Shown here: piece after piece, positions 17,288 through 27,201 of the stretch
Layout of the letters: each line of letters begins with the position of its first letter
Position numbering within the stretch: the stretch's first letter is position 1
From: Pelagibacteraceae bacterium AG-430-P08
GTDB taxonomy: Bacteria > Pseudomonadota > Alphaproteobacteria > Pelagibacterales > Pelagibacteraceae
NCBI GenBank assembly: GCA_003212925.1
Contig: QCOL01000008.1
Location: 1 to 51,491, forward strand
Direction: 5' to 3'
DNA: 51,491 nt
Notes under the pieces: model-generated
Seen by the model: the letters and a program-made list of their open reading frames with translations, nothing else
Database searches by the model: none
Told to the model about the DNA's origin: nothing
Translations under genes and position numbers: made by a program

Positions 17288-18730
17288 ATGGATACAAGAG
17301 AAAAAGACATAGAAAAGTTAAAAGATTATAAGTACGGTTTTACTACTGATATAGAAAATATTAAAGCTCCAAAAGGTTTAAATGAAGATGTGATTAAGTT
17401 TATTTCTAACATCAAAAAAGAACCACAATGGATGTTAGATTTTAGATTAAAGGCTTATGAGCGATTAAAACTTTTAAAAGAACCTAATTGGCAAAAACCA
17501 AAATATCCTAAAATCGATTATCAAGATTTATATTATTATTCTGCACCAAAAAGTATGAAGGATAAGCCAAAAAGTTTAGATGAGCTTGATCCCAAACTTT
17601 TGGAAACATATAAAAAACTTGGAATTCCATTACAAGAGCAAGCGAGATTAAATGGAATTGCTGTAGATGCTGTATTTGATTCTGTTTCTGTTGCAACTAC
17701 TTTTAAAGGTGAGTTGACTAAACATGGAATAATTTTTTGTTCAATGTCTGAGGCGATTCAAAAACATCCTGACCTTGTAAAAAAATATTTAGGTACCGTG
17801 ATACCAGTTACAGATCATTTCTTTGCCACACTAAACTCTGCTGTTTTTACAGATGGATCATTTGTTTATATTCCTGAAGGTGTTAAGTGCCCTATGGAAC
17901 TATCAACTTATTTCAGGATCAATGCATCGGAAACAGGACAGTTTGAAAGAACATTAATTATTGCTGACAAAAGAAGTTATGTGAGTTATCTCGAAGGATG
18001 CACTGCTCCAATGAGAGACGAAAATCAATTACACGCGGCAAATGTTGAATTGATTGCTTTAGATGATGCAGAAATAAAATACTCAACTGTTCAAAATTGG
18101 TATCCTGGTGATGAAAATGGCAAAGGCGGAATTTATAATTTTGTAACTAAAAGAGGATTATGTAAGGGAAAAAATTCTAAGATTTCATGGACACAAGTTG
18201 AAACAGGTTCAGCTATAACTTGGAAATATCCAAGCTGTATATTAAAAGGTGATAATTCAATTGGAGAATTTTACTCAATAGCAATTACCAACAATCATCA
18301 AAAAGCAGATACTGGAACAAAGATGATACATTTGGGGAAAAATACTAAAAGTAAAATTATTTCAAAAGGTATAAGTGCTGGATTTTCTGATATGACCTAT
18401 AGAGGTTTAGTAGACATTAATTCAAAAGCTAAAAACTCAAGTAACTATACACAATGTGATTCTTTGTTAATGGGAAATAAATGTGGCGCACATACAGTTC
18501 CTTATATTAAAAATAAAAATTTTGACTCAAATATTGCTCATGAGGCAACGACATCAAAAATAAGTGAAGAACAATTACATTATTGTCAACAAAGAGGACT
18601 TAATCCTGAGGAAGCTGTAGGATTAATTGTTAATGGTTTTTGTAAAGAAGTATTACAACAATTACCAATGGAGTTTGCAGTTGAAGCACAGAAACTTGTA
18701 GGCATTAGCTTAGAAGGGAGTGTTGGCTAA
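17288..18730 (+). CDS. sufB: Fe-S cluster scaffold subunit SufB
   Basis: Core scaffold of the SufBC2D complex on which clusters are assembled. The 480-residue protein has the N-terminal region with [14 protein letters not shown], the repetitive beta-helix centre ([38 protein letters not shown]) and the C-terminal cluster-binding part with [18 protein letters not shown] and [12 protein letters not shown]. The conserved cysteine of the ligand site (CDSLLMG) is present. It ends in TAATG shared with sufC. Confidence 0.97.
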   Translation: MDTREKDIEKLKDYKYGFTTDIENIKAPKGLNEDVIKFISNIKKEPQWMLDFRLKAYERLKLLKEPNWQKPKYPKIDYQDLYYYSAPKSMKDKPKSLDELDPKLLETYKKLGIPLQEQARLNGIAVDAVFDSVSVATTFKGELTKHGIIFCSMSEAIQKHPDLVKKYLGTVIPVTDHFFATLNSAVFTDGSFVYIPEGVKCPMELSTYFRINASETGQFERTLIIADKRSYVSYLEGCTAPMRDENQLHAANVELIALDDAEIKYSTVQNWYPGDENGKGGIYNFVTKRGLCKGKNSKISWTQVETGSAITWKYPSCILKGDNSIGEFYSIAITNNHQKADTGTKMIHLGKNTKSKIISKGISAGFSDMTYRGLVDINSKAKNSSNYTQCDSLLMGNKCGAHTVPYIKNKNFDSNIAHEATTSKISEEQLHYCQQRGLNPEEAVGLIVNGFCKEVLQQLPMEFAVEAQKLVGISLEGSVG

Positions 18731-19464
18731 TGCTTAAAATAAGTAATTTGAATGCGAATATTGAGAATAAATCGATTTTAAAGGGTTTTTCATTAAATAT
18801 AAATCCTGGCGAAGTTCACGCAATTATGGGTCCAAACGGATCAGGAAAAAGCACATTATCTAATATTCTTTCAGGGAAAAAAGGGTACGAGATATCAGGT
18901 GATATCCTATTTGAAAATAAAAATTTGTTCGATCTAGAGACTGAGGAAAGAGCACATAAAGGAATATTTTTGGCTTTCCAATACCCTTTAGAAATTCCAG
19001 GTGTTAATACAAATATCTTTTTAAAAACATCTTTAAATGCAATTAGAAAGGCAAGAGGAGAAAAGGAATTAGATGCGATTGAATTTTTAAAACTTGTTAA
19101 AGAAAAAGCTAAAGAATTAAAATTTGATGAAGAAAAACTAAATAGACAATTAAATGTTGGATTTTCAGGGGGAGAAAAAAAGAAAAATGAAATTCTACAA
19201 ATGTCTATGTTAGCCCCAAAATTATCTATTTTGGATGAGACAGATTCAGGTTTAGATATTGATGCACTTAAAATAGTTGCAGATGGAGTTAATACTTTAA
19301 GAAACAAAGATAATTCTTTTTTAATAATAACCCATTATCAAAGATTATTAGATTACATTAAACCTGACTTTGTTCATGTTTTAATGAATGGAAAGATAAT
19401 AAGATCTGGTGGTCCAGAATTAGCAATTGAATTAGAAAAAAAAGGATACGAAAGTTTTAATTAA
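18730..19464 (+). CDS. sufC: Fe-S assembly ATPase SufC
   Basis: ABC-type ATPase that energises SufB-SufD. The 244 residues show Walker A (GPNGSGKSTL), the Q-loop region FQYPLEIPG, the signature FSGGEKKKNEILQM, Walker B (LSILDETDSGLD) and the H-loop (ITHYQRLL). It is a soluble protein without membrane partners. Its start overlaps the sufB stop by one base, and sufD follows with no gap. Confidence 0.97.
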   Translation: MLKISNLNANIENKSILKGFSLNINPGEVHAIMGPNGSGKSTLSNILSGKKGYEISGDILFENKNLFDLETEERAHKGIFLAFQYPLEIPGVNTNIFLKTSLNAIRKARGEKELDAIEFLKLVKEKAKELKFDEEKLNRQLNVGFSGGEKKKNEILQMSMLAPKLSILDETDSGLDIDALKIVADGVNTLRNKDNSFLIITHYQRLLDYIKPDFVHVLMNGKIIRSGGPELAIELEKKGYESFN

Positions 19465-20712
19465 ATGAGTGAGCAATTACAGTCAGATTTTAGTAAAATA
19501 GTTAAAACTTCAAAATTTTCTAATGAGGAAATTCAACTTAAAAAAAATTTTTTAAATAATTTTATTAAAAAGGGTTTTCCAAATAGAAAGCAAGAAGATT
19601 GGAAGTTTTTAGATATTAGCCAGATCATCAAAAAGAGTATAAGTGATTTAAGTTTTTTCAATGATTATTCACAATCTAACAAAATCGATCCATCAATTTT
19701 TGTAAATGATTTGGAGCATAATAAAATTATTTTTATAAATGGACGAATAGAAAAAATTGATTTTAACTTCGAAGATCAAAATAAAATTGAAATAATTGAT
19801 GAAACCGAAAAAGATATATCATTTGATTATGAAAATTCATTAATTGATTTGAATAGTGCATTTACTGATAAAGTTTTTAAAATTTTGATTAAAAAAAATT
19901 ATTCTCTAAAAAAACCTTTGATAATTTATCATTCAACAAATGATAAATTAAAGTCAACTAATATTAATTTGAGATTAGATTTTGAATTAGGTGAAAATAG
20001 TTGTTTAAAGCTTATTGATTATTTTGCTAATAACACAGCAAAAAACTTTATTAATATTTTTTACAACTTTAATTTAGAAAAAGACTCAATCCTTAAAAAC
20101 TATAAAATTGATAAATTAAGAAATGATAATTTAAAATACTCCTTTAACAATATTGAACAGGGTAATAACAGTATTTCAGAAACATTTATATTATCTGCTG
20201 GTTCAGATTATTTTAAAAATGAGATTAATTGTAATTTAAATGGTGAGTATTCATCAGCATTTATTAATGGTATTTTTTCCTTAAAGGAAAATCAACAACA
20301 TGAAATTAGAACTACAATAAATCATTTAGTGGAAAACACAAAAAGTTATCAGCTTATTAAAAGTGTTCTCGGAAAAAATTCAAAATCTGCATATCAAGGA
20401 AGAATATTTGTAAATTCAAAAGCTCAAAAAACTGATGGATATCAATTGAGTAAAGCAATACTGCTCGATGAGACATCAGAGTTTAATGCAAAACCAGAAT
20501 TAGAAATTTATGCTGATGATGTAAAATGTTCTCACGGATCAGCATCTGGTAGCTTAGATGAAAATTCAATTTTTTACTTAATGTCTCGTGGTTTAAATTA
20601 TCAACAGTCAAAAGATCTTCTGATAAATGGGTTTTTAATGGATGTTGTTGAAAAGATTACAGACGTAGAAATAAAAAACTTAATTACAAATATTATTGGA
20701 TTAAAACAATGA
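19465..20712 (+). CDS. sufD: Fe-S assembly protein SufD
   Basis: Paralogue of SufB in the SufBC2D scaffold; helps iron entry. The 415-residue protein has the N-terminal GFPNRKQEDWKFLDI, a diverged beta-helical middle, and the well-conserved C-terminus with SKAQKTDGYQLSKAILL, ADDVKCSHGSASGSLDE and FYLMSRGL. The Cys and His of KCSHG, implicated in cluster formation, are present. Its stop overlaps the sufS start by 4 bases (ATGA). Confidence 0.96.
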   Translation: MSEQLQSDFSKIVKTSKFSNEEIQLKKNFLNNFIKKGFPNRKQEDWKFLDISQIIKKSISDLSFFNDYSQSNKIDPSIFVNDLEHNKIIFINGRIEKIDFNFEDQNKIEIIDETEKDISFDYENSLIDLNSAFTDKVFKILIKKNYSLKKPLIIYHSTNDKLKSTNINLRLDFELGENSCLKLIDYFANNTAKNFINIFYNFNLEKDSILKNYKIDKLRNDNLKYSFNNIEQGNNSISETFILSAGSDYFKNEINCNLNGEYSSAFINGIFSLKENQQHEIRTTINHLVENTKSYQLIKSVLGKNSKSAYQGRIFVNSKAQKTDGYQLSKAILLDETSEFNAKPELEIYADDVKCSHGSASGSLDENSIFYLMSRGLNYQQSKDLLINGFLMDVVEKITDVEIKNLITNIIGLKQ

Positions 20713-21929
20713 ACATAAATAACATTAGAAAAGAGTTTCCGATTTTTGATGAAAAAATTCAGAATAACGATTTAGTTTACCTAGATAGTGCTAATTCATC
20801 TCAAAAACCTAAGGTAGTTTTAGATAGAATAAATGATTTTTATTCTAAACAATTTTCAAATGTAGGTAGAAGCATACATTATTTAGCTGTTGCAGCTACT
20901 AATTTGTATGAAAATACAAGGACTTCTGTACAAAAATATATAAATGCGAAAGATAAAAATGAAATTGTATTTACTAAAGGTGCTACAGAAGCTTTAAATT
21001 TGGTCGCTAACACTTTAGGTCAAGCGATCTTGGAGCCAAATGACGAAATTTTAATTACAGAGCTTGAACATCACTCAAATTATGTTCCATGGCATTTTTT
21101 AAGAAAATCCAAAAATATAAAAATAAAGTTTGCGGAGATAAATGAAGACGGAGATATTCCGATTGAAAACATAGAAAAAGAAATTACAGACAAAACTAAA
21201 GTAATAGCAATAACTCATTTATCCAATGTCACTGGTGCAGTTTTACCAATCAAAGAGATAACCCAATTAGCACATTCAAAGGGCATAGTTGTTGTAGTAG
21301 ATGGATGTCAGGGGGGGCCACATTTAAAATTAGATATGCAAGACCTGGATTGCGATTTTTATGCAATATCATGTCACAAAATGTATGGCCCGACAGGACT
21401 TGGGGTTTTGTATGGAAAAAAGAAATGGTTAGAGCAACTTCCACCGTACCAAGGAGGTGGAGGAATGATTAATGAAGTTAAAAAAGATAGAATTTCTTAT
21501 GGCGAACTTCCAAATAAGTATGAAGCTGGAACAATGGCTACAGCTCAAGTCATCGCGTTTGATCAATCAATAAAATTTTTAGAGAGCATTGGAATTGATA
21601 ACATTATTAAACATGAAAAAGAATTAATAGAGTACGGCCAAGAAATTTTAAAAAAAAATAATTCTGTGAAACTAATTGGAAATCCAAAAGAGCGAGGTGG
21701 GGTTTTATCTTTTACTGTAGAGGGAGTTCATCCACATGACATTGCAACTATACTTGATGAAACTGGAGTTGCTATAAGAGCGGGTCATCATTGTTGTCAA
21801 ATACTTCATGACAAATTAGGTATACCAGCAAGTGCGCGAGCGTCATTAGGAGTTTATAATACTAAAGATGATTTAGATAAATTAAATGAAGGTATTAATA
21901 ATTGTAAAAAAATTTTTGATTTAAAATGA
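20709..21929 (+). CDS. sufS: Cysteine desulfurase SufS
   Basis: PLP enzyme that releases sulfur from L-cysteine for cluster assembly. The 406-residue type II desulfurase has the N-terminal FPIFDEKIQNNDLVYLDSAN, TKGATEALN, ELEHHSNYVPW, the PLP lysine in SCHKMYGPTG, GAIRAGHHCCQ-like VAIRAGHHCCQ with the catalytic cysteine, and RASLGVYNT. It is flanked by sufD and sufU, with 4-base overlaps on both sides; SufU is its likely sulfur acceptor. Confidence 0.96.
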   Translation: MNINNIRKEFPIFDEKIQNNDLVYLDSANSSQKPKVVLDRINDFYSKQFSNVGRSIHYLAVAATNLYENTRTSVQKYINAKDKNEIVFTKGATEALNLVANTLGQAILEPNDEILITELEHHSNYVPWHFLRKSKNIKIKFAEINEDGDIPIENIEKEITDKTKVIAITHLSNVTGAVLPIKEITQLAHSKGIVVVVDGCQGGPHLKLDMQDLDCDFYAISCHKMYGPTGLGVLYGKKKWLEQLPPYQGGGGMINEVKKDRISYGELPNKYEAGTMATAQVIAFDQSIKFLESIGIDNIIKHEKELIEYGQEILKKNNSVKLIGNPKERGGVLSFTVEGVHPHDIATILDETGVAIRAGHHCCQILHDKLGIPASARASLGVYNTKDDLDKLNEGINNCKKIFDLK

Positions 21930-22390
21930 ACTTAAAAGAATTATATCAAGAAATAATTTTAGAACATGGAAAGAATCCTCGAAATCTAGGAAAAACAGAA
22001 AATTTTAATAAAGATGCAAAAGGTAATAATCCATTATGTGGAGATAATGTACATGTATATCTTAAATTAAATGACCAAAGAAAAGTAGAAGATATTTCTT
22101 TTGAAGGAAGTGGATGTGCAATATCAATGGCATCAGCTTCAATAATGACCGATTTGATTAAAGGTAAAAGTGATAATGAAGCTAAAGAAATAATTGAGGA
22201 TTTTTTAGGAATGATTAAAGAAAATCCTGAACTTAAAAATGATATTTTAAAAGAGGACGATAAAACTAAATTGATGTGTTTATCAGGTGTTAAACAATAT
22301 CCAATGAGAGTTAAATGTGCTACCTTATCATGGCACACTTTGGTATCTGCAATGGAAAATGATGGGAAAGAAATAACCACAGAAAATTAA
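21926..22390 (+). CDS. sufU: SufU-type sulfur-transfer protein
   Basis: IscU-like zinc protein which, in the SufS-SufU systems studied, takes the persulfide from SufS. The 154 residues carry the metal ligands Cys (PLCGDN), Asp (GDN), Cys (GSGCAIS) and Cys (RVKCATLSWH), and the extra segment of about 20 residues (around 95-120, ENPELKNDILKED and CLSGVKQYP) that separates SufU from IscU. No SufE is encoded in the operon, consistent with SufU as the partner of SufS. Two bases separate it from the DUF59 gene. Confidence 0.92.
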   Translation: MNLKELYQEIILEHGKNPRNLGKTENFNKDAKGNNPLCGDNVHVYLKLNDQRKVEDISFEGSGCAISMASASIMTDLIKGKSDNEAKEIIEDFLGMIKENPELKNDILKEDDKTKLMCLSGVKQYPMRVKCATLSWHTLVSAMENDGKEITTEN

Positions 22391-22392
22391 TT

Positions 22393-22689
22393 ATGGATGT
22401 AAAAAACAAAATAATTGAGGAAATTAGAAAAATTTATGATCCTGAATTACCAGTGAACATATATGAACTTGGTTTAATTTATGATATACAGGTAAATGGT
22501 CGTAAGGCTGAAATTAAGATGACATTAACTACACCGAATTGTCCCGTTGCAGAAAGTTTACCAAAAGAGGTAAAAGAGGGGGCTATGCAAGTAGAGGAAA
22601 TAGATGATGTAAATCTTGAATTGGTTTGGGATCCTCCTTGGAATAAAGATATGATGTCAGATGCAGCGAAATTGGAGTTAAACTTATAA
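22393..22689 (+). CDS. sufT: DUF59 / MIP18-family Fe-S assembly protein (SufT-like)
   Basis: A 98-residue single-domain protein of the MIP18/PaaD-like family that helps mature Fe-S proteins. Seen are IYDPELPVNIYELGLIYDI near the N-terminus, MTLTTPNCPVAESLP with the conserved cysteine, and the C-terminal WDPPWNKDMMSDAAK. Suf operons of many bacteria place this gene between sufU/sufS and sufA. It shares one base with the next start (TAATG). Confidence 0.9.
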   Translation: MDVKNKIIEEIRKIYDPELPVNIYELGLIYDIQVNGRKAEIKMTLTTPNCPVAESLPKEVKEGAMQVEEIDDVNLELVWDPPWNKDMMSDAAKLELNL

Positions 22690-23021
22690 TGAACCCTATT
22701 ATTAAATTAAGTGATAATGCAGCTTTAAGAATTAAAGAAATAATGTCTAACGCTGAAAAAAATGCGATAGGTGTAAGAGTTTCTGTAAAATCAGGTGGTT
22801 GTGCAGGCATGTCATACGTAATGGAATATTCAAAAGAGGTAAATCCTAATGATGAGTTGATCGAGGATAAAGGAGTAAAAGTTTATATTGATTCGGCGGC
22901 AGTGATGTATCTTCTAGGCACTGAGATGGATTATAAAAAAGAGGATTTTTCATCATCATTTGTCTTCAATAATCCTAATGAAACCGAGCGTTGTGGCTGC
23001 GGAGAGTCCTTTAAAGTATAA
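22689..23021 (+). CDS. sufA: A-type Fe-S carrier (SufA/IscA/ErpA family)
   Basis: A 110-residue HesB/IscA-type carrier that moves clusters from the Suf scaffold to targets. The three invariant cysteines are at SGGCAGMSY and in the C-terminal RCGCGESF. Length and order (LSDNAALRIKEIM, VSVKSGGCAG, GVKVYIDSAAVMYL, FVFNNPN) match the family. It is last in the operon. Whether it is functionally SufA, IscA or ErpA cannot be decided by eye. Confidence 0.93.
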   Translation: MNPIIKLSDNAALRIKEIMSNAEKNAIGVRVSVKSGGCAGMSYVMEYSKEVNPNDELIEDKGVKVYIDSAAVMYLLGTEMDYKKEDFSSSFVFNNPNETERCGCGESFKV

Positions 23022-23077
23022 TCCCATTTTGAACATACCAGAGTTGCAATAAACGCATAGATTGATAATATCTACCT

Positions 23078-23248
23078 ATGAACGTCTTTGAAATCAGAAA
23101 TTTGCAAAACATTGAGGACAGAAAAGAAAAGAGAAAAACTTTTTTAAGATCTCTTATAAAGTCTGTTGATACTGGAGCAAATGGAACACTTGATTACATT
23201 GTTAAAAAAGGTTCTGGCAAAAACAAAATTGCTAAAACCAGACAGTAA
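23078..23248 (+). CDS. Small basic protein of 56 residues, unknown function
   Basis: An ATG-initiated ORF, 57 bases after sufA, starting MNVFEIRNLQNIEDRKEKRK and ending KNKIAKTRQ. It is highly charged and basic, with a predicted amphipathic helix (about 8-30), no signal peptide and no cysteine. No Shine-Dalgarno is seen. A GATAAT hexamer at 23064-23069 would put transcription start a few bases ahead of the ATG, so a leaderless mRNA is possible. It ends 3 bases before the convergent glnA stop. The codon use (aga, tta, gga, aaa) resembles its neighbours, so I think it is real, but I know no family for it. Confidence 0.55.
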   Translation: MNVFEIRNLQNIEDRKEKRKTFLRSLIKSVDTGANGTLDYIVKKGSGKNKIAKTRQ

Positions 23249-23251
23249 AAA

Positions 23252-24658
23252 TTAACAACTGTAATACATCTCAAACTCTATAGGATGAGGTGTGTGTTCA
23301 AAATTGTGTATTTCTTCAAACTTCAATGCAATATAAGCATCTATTTGATCATCAGTAAATACATTACCTTGTTTTAAGAAATCTCTGTCTTTATCAAGAC
23401 TTTCCATTGCTTCTCTTAAAGATCCACAAACAGTTGGAATTTTCTTAACTTCATCCTCTGATAAAGCATAAAGATCTTTATCAAACGATTTACCTGGATC
23501 AATTTTATTCTTAATTCCATCTAAACCAGCCATTAACATTGCAGAGAAAGTTAAATATGGATTACCAGCAGCATCACCAAATCTAATTTCACATCTAGCT
23601 GCTTTTTTACTTAAAGTGATTGGAATTCTGCAAGATGCTGATCTGTTTCTAGCTGAATAAGCTAATAAAACTGGAGCTTCAAATCCTGGAATTAGTCTTT
23701 TGTAACTATTCGTTGTAGCATTAGAAAATGCATTTATTGCTTTTGCATGTTTTAAAATTCCACCTATGTAGTGTAATGCTGTATCAGATAAGCCCGCATA
23801 TTTATCACCAGAAAATAATGCGGTATCACCTTTCCAAATAGATTGGTGAACGTGCATACCTGAACCATTGTCACCTTTAACTGGTTTAGGCATAAAAGTA
23901 GCTGTCTTACCAAACGAGTTAGAAACCATGTGAACAGCATATTTATAAAGCTGTAAGTTATCCGCTTGATCCACAAGAGTTCCAAAATACATTCCAAGTT
24001 CGTGTTGGCTAGGTGCAACTTCATGGTGGTGTTTTTCAACTTTAATTCCCATTTCTTTCATAGCTTTTAGATATTCACTTCTCATATCTTGTTCACTATC
24101 AACAGGCGGAACCGGGAAATAACCACCTTTAATTCCTGGTCTGTGACCCATGTTACCATTTTCGTATTCTCTTCCTGAATTGTAAGGACCTTCCTTACTA
24201 TCTATTTTAAATCCGGTTTCATTCATGTCATTTTTGAATCTTACATCATCAAAAACAAAAAATTCAGCTTCAGGACCAAAAAATGCTTTATCTCCAATTC
24301 CTGAACTTTTTAAGTAAGCCTCAGCTTTTTTAGCTGTCCCTCTAGGATCTCTTTCATAAGGATCCTTTTTAATTGCATCTAAAACATCGCAAAAAAGATT
24401 TAATGTATTATGAGATGTGAATGGATCTACGATCGCTCTAGAATTATCTGGCTTAAGGATCATGTCAGACTCATTAATAGCTTTCCAGCCAGCTATAGAG
24501 GAACCGTCAAAAAAAATTCCTTCGTTCAACATATCTTCATCCACCATTTTGGCATCCATCGTTACATGTTGAAGTTTACCTCTAGGATCGGTAAATCTTA
24601 GATCTACATATTCAATATCTTTATCTTTAATAGTCTTTAATACATCACTTGAACTCAT
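23252..24658 (-). CDS. glnA: Glutamine synthetase, type I
   Basis: ATP-dependent ammonium assimilation, glutamate to glutamine. The 468-residue GSI subunit shows the N-terminal [25 protein letters not shown], the metal-binding AEFFVFDDV and [47 protein letters not shown], and the adenylylation tyrosine in [10 protein letters not shown]. It should therefore be controllable by adenylylation if the partner enzyme exists. An AAAGGAGAGA Shine-Dalgarno lies just upstream of ATG. In the 141 bases between it and the divergent YbaK gene I recognise no NtrC site, sigma-54 promoter or riboswitch. Confidence 0.97.
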   Translation of the reverse strand: MSSSDVLKTIKDKDIEYVDLRFTDPRGKLQHVTMDAKMVDEDMLNEGIFFDGSSIAGWKAINESDMILKPDNSRAIVDPFTSHNTLNLFCDVLDAIKKDPYERDPRGTAKKAEAYLKSSGIGDKAFFGPEAEFFVFDDVRFKNDMNETGFKIDSKEGPYNSGREYENGNMGHRPGIKGGYFPVPPVDSEQDMRSEYLKAMKEMGIKVEKHHHEVAPSQHELGMYFGTLVDQADNLQLYKYAVHMVSNSFGKTATFMPKPVKGDNGSGMHVHQSIWKGDTALFSGDKYAGLSDTALHYIGGILKHAKAINAFSNATTNSYKRLIPGFEAPVLLAYSARNRSASCRIPITLSKKAARCEIRFGDAAGNPYLTFSAMLMAGLDGIKNKIDPGKSFDKDLYALSEDEVKKIPTVCGSLREAMESLDKDRDFLKQGNVFTDDQIDAYIALKFEEIHNFEHTPHPIEFEMYYSC

Positions 24659-24799
24659 AATCTCTCCTTTATAATTCTGGACGTTGTAATAACAAAAAAA
24701 GACTGATAGATAATGCTCTTTTAATTGATATCACCTATGCATTTTTTTCATAACTTTAATGGGTAATGTGCAAATTGACTAACAATTAAAAGTTGAATA

Positions 24800-25279
24800 A
24801 TGAGTTTATTAGACAAAGAGCCAGTTCAAAGAGTTGAAAAAATCCTCAAAGATTTTGATGAATCTCAAAATATAATTGTTTTAAAAACCTCTGCCAGGAC
24901 TGCCCTTGAGGCAGCTTCATCTTTAGGTTGTGAGGTAGGAGCAATTGTAAAAAGTTTACTCTTTAAAACTGAGAATAGTTTCACTTTATGCTTAGTTGCA
25001 GGCGATAAAAGGGCGTCATTAAACAGGATTAAGAAGGCACTTAAAATAAAGGATGCATCTATGGCTTCAGCCGAAGATGTAAAAAATATCACAGGTTACA
25101 CAATTGGAGGAGTTTCACCTATTGGTCATTTAAAAAAGATTGAAATTTTAATAGATAAATCTTTAAGTAGATTTAACTTATTGTTTGCTGCTGCTGGTCA
25201 TCCAAACTGTGTATTTAAAATAGATTTTACAAATTTAAAAAAAATTACAAATGGAGTTACTGAGGAGATTACTGAATGA
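24800..25279 (+). CDS. YbaK/EbsC-family aminoacyl-tRNA deacylase
   Basis: A 159-residue YbaK/ProX-fold protein that probably hydrolyses a mischarged tRNA (Cys-tRNA-Pro or Ala-tRNA-Pro in relatives). Recognised by TSARTALEAASSLGCEVGAI, the catalytic lysine in VKSLLFKTE, LVAGDKRASLNRIKKAL and the C-terminal YTIGGVSPIGH with AAAGHPNCVF. The exact substrate is not inferable. It overlaps the next gene by 4 bases (ATGA) and is probably co-transcribed with it. Confidence 0.9.
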   Translation: MSLLDKEPVQRVEKILKDFDESQNIIVLKTSARTALEAASSLGCEVGAIVKSLLFKTENSFTLCLVAGDKRASLNRIKKALKIKDASMASAEDVKNITGYTIGGVSPIGHLKKIEILIDKSLSRFNLLFAAAGHPNCVFKIDFTNLKKITNGVTEEITE

Positions 25280-26163
25280 GACAAGCTAAAATTACAGATT
25301 ATCTTTTGTTAATTTTGCTTGCATTAATTTGGGCTTCTGCCTTTTTTAATATTAAAATTGCAACATACTCATATGGTCCAGTTACCATTGCATTTTTAAG
25401 AGTTTTTTTTGGAGCCATTCCAGTTTTATTACTTTGTTATTATAAAAATATAAAAATAGAAGCATTCTCAAAAGACTGGCATTGGTTTGCTATGATTGGA
25501 TTTATAAACTTAGTAGCACCTTTTTATTTGATAGCTTATGGAGTTCAATCAGTTCAAAGTAACTTAGCAGCAATTTTAATGTCAACAACACCTTTAAGCT
25601 CAACTGTTCTAGGTCATTTTTATACGACAAATGAAAAGTTTAATTTTATTAAAACGTTTGGAATTTTAATAGGGTTTTCAGGAATACTTTATTTATTTTC
25701 AGATAATTTATTGATTGATGAAAATAATTTTATATCTGCTTTATTAATTCTTTTAGGCTCAACTTGTTATGTAATTGGTGGTGTTCTAACTTTAAAAATT
25801 AGTAAGAAAAAAAATGAAAATGTAACAGGATCTATATTAATTTGGGCTACAATTATTTTGATACCACTCGTCAGTTTTATAGAACAGCCTTGGAATTTAA
25901 CACCAAGGTTAGATTCGACTATTTCTGTTATTTATTTAGGTCTTGTTTCAACAGGCATTGCTTGGTTGTTACGATTTAGAATTTTAGTTAATAATGGTTT
26001 AATTTTCCAATCACAAGTTTCATATCTAATTCCAATTTTTGGAACAATTTTAAGTTATATATTTTTAAAAGAATTAATTACCACAAAAGTATTAATTTCT
26101 TTAATCGCTGTTTCAGTTGGAATTTATTTTGTAAGAAAAGCTGATTACAAAAAAACTACTTAA
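25276..26163 (+). CDS. EamA/DMT-superfamily transporter
   Basis: A 295-residue inner-membrane protein with about ten hydrophobic segments arranged as two EamA repeats: the first begins LLLILLALIWASAFFNIKIA and the second around residue 150 (ISALLILLGSTCYVIGG). Likely an exporter of amino acids or other small metabolites; the substrate cannot be told. Short hydrophilic loops and a C-terminus ending in Lys residues fit the family. It converges on the methyltransferase gene with an 8-base overlap. Confidence 0.88.
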   Translation: MRQAKITDYLLLILLALIWASAFFNIKIATYSYGPVTIAFLRVFFGAIPVLLLCYYKNIKIEAFSKDWHWFAMIGFINLVAPFYLIAYGVQSVQSNLAAILMSTTPLSSTVLGHFYTTNEKFNFIKTFGILIGFSGILYLFSDNLLIDENNFISALLILLGSTCYVIGGVLTLKISKKKNENVTGSILIWATIILIPLVSFIEQPWNLTPRLDSTISVIYLGLVSTGIAWLLRFRILVNNGLIFQSQVSYLIPIFGTILSYIFLKELITTKVLISLIAVSVGIYFVRKADYKKTT

Positions 26164-27064
26164 GCTTAGAAAAAGCTTCAATATGTAAGGGTGTAGTTTC
26201 ACAGCAACCACCAATAATTGTAGCTCCTGCATCTTTAAATTTTTTTGCAAATTCTAGCATTTTCTCTGGAGTCAAATCTTTTCTTACCCCAAGGAATTCA
26301 TTTGGATTTCCAGTTTTATGTTTTTTATATGCATCGTTATAATTAGGTTTTGAATTTGTTTTTATAAAAGCATTCAATTTAAATCCAAATGGAACTCCTA
26401 AATTTTTAATTTCTTCAAGATTGAGTTCAAAATTTTCAGGTGAAACACAAGATAATATAATTCCCATTAATTTATAATGTTCTATATCATTTATAATTTT
26501 TTTAATTTTTTCACCACTTGGTAAATGATTTCCTTCAGAAATATGTGCACCTAATAAATAGGGTTTGTTAAATTCTTTTATACTTTCAATAGCAATTTTA
26601 AATTCTCTAATACTGCTTAAGACATCAAAATAAAAAAAATCAATATAAGGATTTAATAGCTTTGCTTGACTATTAAAATTTTCTCTCATCTCATCATCAG
26701 CACTGTTATCTGCTTCATAAGTTAAGTTTTGTGGAGGCAAACCACCAGCTACTAAAACATTAGGATATTTTTTTTTTGCTTTTTGAGCAATTTCTCCAGC
26801 TTTTTTATTGAGATATTCATATTTATCAAAAACATTATTATCCCTTAAACGGGATTTTCTTGTTGTAAAAGTTGTAGTGACAATTACTTCTGCACCCGCT
26901 TTAATAAAATCTAAATGAGTATCTAATAAAAGCTGGTGGTATTTTTCTTGAAGTAAAGCATTAGCACTCCATAAAGTACCATTAGGCTCCATTCCTCTAG
27001 CAAGAAGTTCCTGGCCCATACCACCATCTAAAATTCTAACTTTATTAAAGAAATTTTGGTCCAT
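26156..27064 (-). CDS. Homocysteine S-methyltransferase (MmuM/BHMT family)
   Basis: Transfers a methyl group to homocysteine to form methionine; the donor could be S-methylmethionine, a betaine or DMSP. The 302-residue barrel has the N-terminal RILDGGMGQELLARG, the first zinc cysteine in ILSCVSPENF and the Cys pair in IGGCCETTPLHI. Its upstream 137 bases (to 27201, divergent from the aldehyde dehydrogenase) include a 5-bp dyad (CACAA/TTGTG, 27116-27129) and a long T tract, but I could not fit a known SAM riboswitch. The donor is unresolved. Confidence 0.87.
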   Translation of the reverse strand: MDQNFFNKVRILDGGMGQELLARGMEPNGTLWSANALLQEKYHQLLLDTHLDFIKAGAEVIVTTTFTTRKSRLRDNNVFDKYEYLNKKAGEIAQKAKKKYPNVLVAGGLPPQNLTYEADNSADDEMRENFNSQAKLLNPYIDFFYFDVLSSIREFKIAIESIKEFNKPYLLGAHISEGNHLPSGEKIKKIINDIEHYKLMGIILSCVSPENFELNLEEIKNLGVPFGFKLNAFIKTNSKPNYNDAYKKHKTGNPNEFLGVRKDLTPEKMLEFAKKFKDAGATIIGGCCETTPLHIEAFSKLK

Positions 27065-27201
27065 ATTTAAAGACTACTTATAGAAAAAAAAAATATTAAT
27101 CACCCAAAATTTCACCACAAGATGTTGTGTTCCTTCAATTGCAGGTAGTAAATAAGATTTTAAGAAATAGACATAGATTAATATTATGAGTTTAATTAAC
27201 T

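Noticed and set aside
24659..24799. Glutamine riboswitch or NtrC/sigma-54 promoter upstream of glnA
   Set aside because: No -24/-12 GG-GC pair, NtrC dyad or conserved aptamer could be recognised; only a good Shine-Dalgarno is evident.
27065..27201. SAM-II or SAM-V riboswitch ahead of the homocysteine methyltransferase gene
   Set aside because: SAR11 is known for such riboswitches on methionine-cycle genes, so I tried to fit one on the minus strand. Only a 5-bp CACAA/TTGTG dyad and a T tract were found, without the conserved pseudoknot segments. An Infernal search with the Rfam models would settle it.
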